Source: Tsukamurella pseudospumae (GTDB taxonomy: Bacteria > Actinomycetota > Actinomycetes > Mycobacteriales > Mycobacteriaceae). Taken from it: a stretch of 64,000 nt of DNA. Made by a program: the position numbers and the translations under genes. Under the pieces are notes generated by a model, which saw only the letters and a program-made list of their open reading frames with translations, did not search any database and had not been told where the DNA came from. This document shows, one piece after another, positions 62,838-64,000 of this stretch. Each line of letters opens with the position of its first letter. Position 1 is the first letter of the stretch. Where the stretch lies: positions 124,001 through 188,000 of the forward strand of contig NZ_LSRE01000002.1 of the NCBI RefSeq assembly GCF_001575205.1. The letters are read 5' to 3'.

Positions 62838-64000
62838 GTGAGTGTTCAATCGCGCCAGGGGCGTCCCGTCGTGGCGATGGTCGGCGGCGGGCAGTTGGCC
62901 CGCATGACCCACCAGGCCGCCATCGAGCTCGGACAGAGCCTGCGGGTCCTGGCCGCCGCGCCCGACGAGCCGGCCCCGCAGGTGTGCCCCGACGTGGTCC
63001 TCGGCGACCACGACGTCCTCGACGACCTGCGACGCGTCGCGACCGGCGCGCACGCGCTGACCTTCGATCACGAGGGCGTGCCCACCGAGCACCTGTTCGC
63101 GCTGCAGGCCGAGGGCGTGGTCGTGAACCCGCCGCCGCAGGCCCTGATGTACGCCCAGGACAAGCTGGCCATGCGGCACCGTCTGGCCGATCTCGGCGTG
63201 CCCGTGCCGGGCTTCGCGGAGGTCGGTGCCGTCGACGACGTGCGCGCCTTCTGGGACCGCTACCCGGGCGCCGTGGTGCTCAAGGCCGTGCGCGGCGGGT
63301 ACGACGGGCGCGGGGTGTGGCTGCCGGAGACCCTCGACGAGGCGCTGGCGATCGCGCACGAGCAGTTGGCGGCCGGCGTCCAGGTGCTCGCGGAACAGCG
63401 GGTGGAGCTCGCGCGCGAGCTGTCGGCGATGGTCGCCCGCTCGCAGTTCGGCCAGGGCGCCGCGTGGCCCGTGGTCGAGACCGTGCAGCGGAACGGGCAG
63501 TGCGCCGTGGTGCTCGCCCCCGCGCCGGGCCTGTCCGACGCGGACGCCGCGTTCGCGGAATCGCTGGCCCTGAGCCTGGCGAACGAACTGGGCGTCGTCG
63601 GTGTGATGGCGGTCGAGCTGTTCCAGACACCGTCGGGCGAGATCCTGGTGAACGAGCTGGCGATGCGCCCCCACAACTCCGGCCACTGGTCGATGGACGG
63701 CTGCACGACCAGCCAGTTCGAGCAGCACCTGCGGGCCGTGCTCGACTACCCCCTCGGCGACACCGCCGCCCGCGCTCCGCTGACGGTGATGGCGAACGTG
63801 CTCGGAGCCGCGCAGGAGCCCGAGATGAGCATGGACGAGCGGCTGCACCACCTGATGGCGCGGATGCCCGACGTCAAGGTCCACATGTACGGCAAGGGCG
63901 AGCGGCCCGACCGGAAGGTGGGGCACGTCAACCTCGTCGGCGGGTTCGACGGTGACCGCGAGGACCCCGAATACGTCGCCTCGCTCCGGGAGCGGGCGGA
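62838..64000 (+). CDS. purK: N5-carboxyaminoimidazole ribonucleotide synthase (partial, C-terminus outside window)
   Basis: At least 387 residues of an ATP-grasp enzyme in purine synthesis, which makes N5-CAIR from AIR, bicarbonate and ATP. VAMVGGGQLARMTHQAAIEL at the start, DHEGVPTEHL, LKAVRGGYDGRGVW and NELAMRPHNSGHWSMDG are PurK signatures. GTG 62838 sits right before the N-terminal Rossmann strand. purE, the usual next gene, would lie beyond the window. This corresponds to Rv3276c. Confidence 0.95.
   Translation, partial: MSVQSRQGRPVVAMVGGGQLARMTHQAAIELGQSLRVLAAAPDEPAPQVCPDVVLGDHDVLDDLRRVATGAHALTFDHEGVPTEHLFALQAEGVVVNPPPQALMYAQDKLAMRHRLADLGVPVPGFAEVGAVDDVRAFWDRYPGAVVLKAVRGGYDGRGVWLPETLDEALAIAHEQLAAGVQVLAEQRVELARELSAMVARSQFGQGAAWPVVETVQRNGQCAVVLAPAPGLSDADAAFAESLALSLANELGVVGVMAVELFQTPSGEILVNELAMRPHNSGHWSMDGCTTSQFEQHLRAVLDYPLGDTAARAPLTVMANVLGAAQEPEMSMDERLHHLMARMPDVKVHMYGKGERPDRKVGHVNLVGGFDGDREDPEYVASLRERA

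Overview
The window is very GC-rich actinobacterial chromosome with dense, C/G-ending codon use, many GTG and TTG starts and 4-base ATGA/GTGA gene overlaps. Several features point to a mycolic-acid-containing actinomycete (Mycobacteriales): the accA3/accD5/accE5 acyl-CoA carboxylase genes, an LGFP-repeat envelope protein and PapA-type acyltransferases. Gene order follows the Mycobacterium tuberculosis Rv3276c-Rv3308 block (pmmB, punA/deoD, amiB1, amiA1, a gamma-glutamylcyclotransferase-like gene, lpdA, glpD2, lhr, accA3, SufE, sseA, maf, accE5, accD5, birA, PH-domain protein, GtrA, purK), with large insertions between the shared genes. A Tsukamurella-like genus is my best guess, but this is inference. 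I see no rRNA, tRNA, CRISPR array, insertion sequence or replication origin.

Layout. 1-6 kb: envelope protein (partial), pmmB and punA on the minus strand, divergent from a crotonase and two M20 amidohydrolases. 6-8.8 kb: two tandem small membrane proteins, an ArsR/DUF5937 regulator, a tiny ORF and a GGCT-fold protein. 8.8-12 kb: lpdA, an ECF41-type sigma factor and its probable target, an NAD(P)-binding oxidoreductase. 12-17 kb: a galactose operon with Na+/sugar symporter, small membrane protein, DeoR regulator, galT and galK. 17-18 kb: an exported racemase-fold lipoprotein. 17.9-23.8 kb: a glycolytic cluster (pfkA, SorC-family regulator, pyk, fba, gap), with the same palindrome at two promoters. 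23.8-28.4 kb: aminotransferase, glpK and divergent glpD. 28.5-36 kb: DUF418-like membrane protein with a NarL-type two-component system, META-domain lipoprotein, 14-TM efflux pump, SRPBCC protein, dodecin, thioesterase, and an AbiEi-like gene bracketed by two copies of a roughly 110-bp repeat. 36-43 kb: lhr helicase, LGFP protein, FMN reductase, XRE-cupin regulator and small conserved proteins.

43.3-58.7 kb, the most unusual part: the acyl-CoA carboxylase locus is split by an acyltransferase/glycosyltransferase island. One minus-strand series contains four PapA5-like condensation-fold acyltransferases, a VC0807-like membrane protein and a GT1 glycosyltransferase. It then runs into sseA and sufE and a fifth, PapA1/PapA3-like acyltransferase just upstream of accA3. 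The arrangement suggests synthesis of a multiply acylated glycolipid from the acyl-CoA pool; the product is unknown. A DUF6247 gene with a frameshifted partner lies at its upstream edge.

58.7-64 kb: birA is divergent from accD5, so the biotin ligase sits beside its carboxylase substrate system. It is followed by a PH-domain membrane protein, an OmpR-type regulator convergent with a sensor kinase, a GtrA-family protein and the start of purK, which runs off the window.
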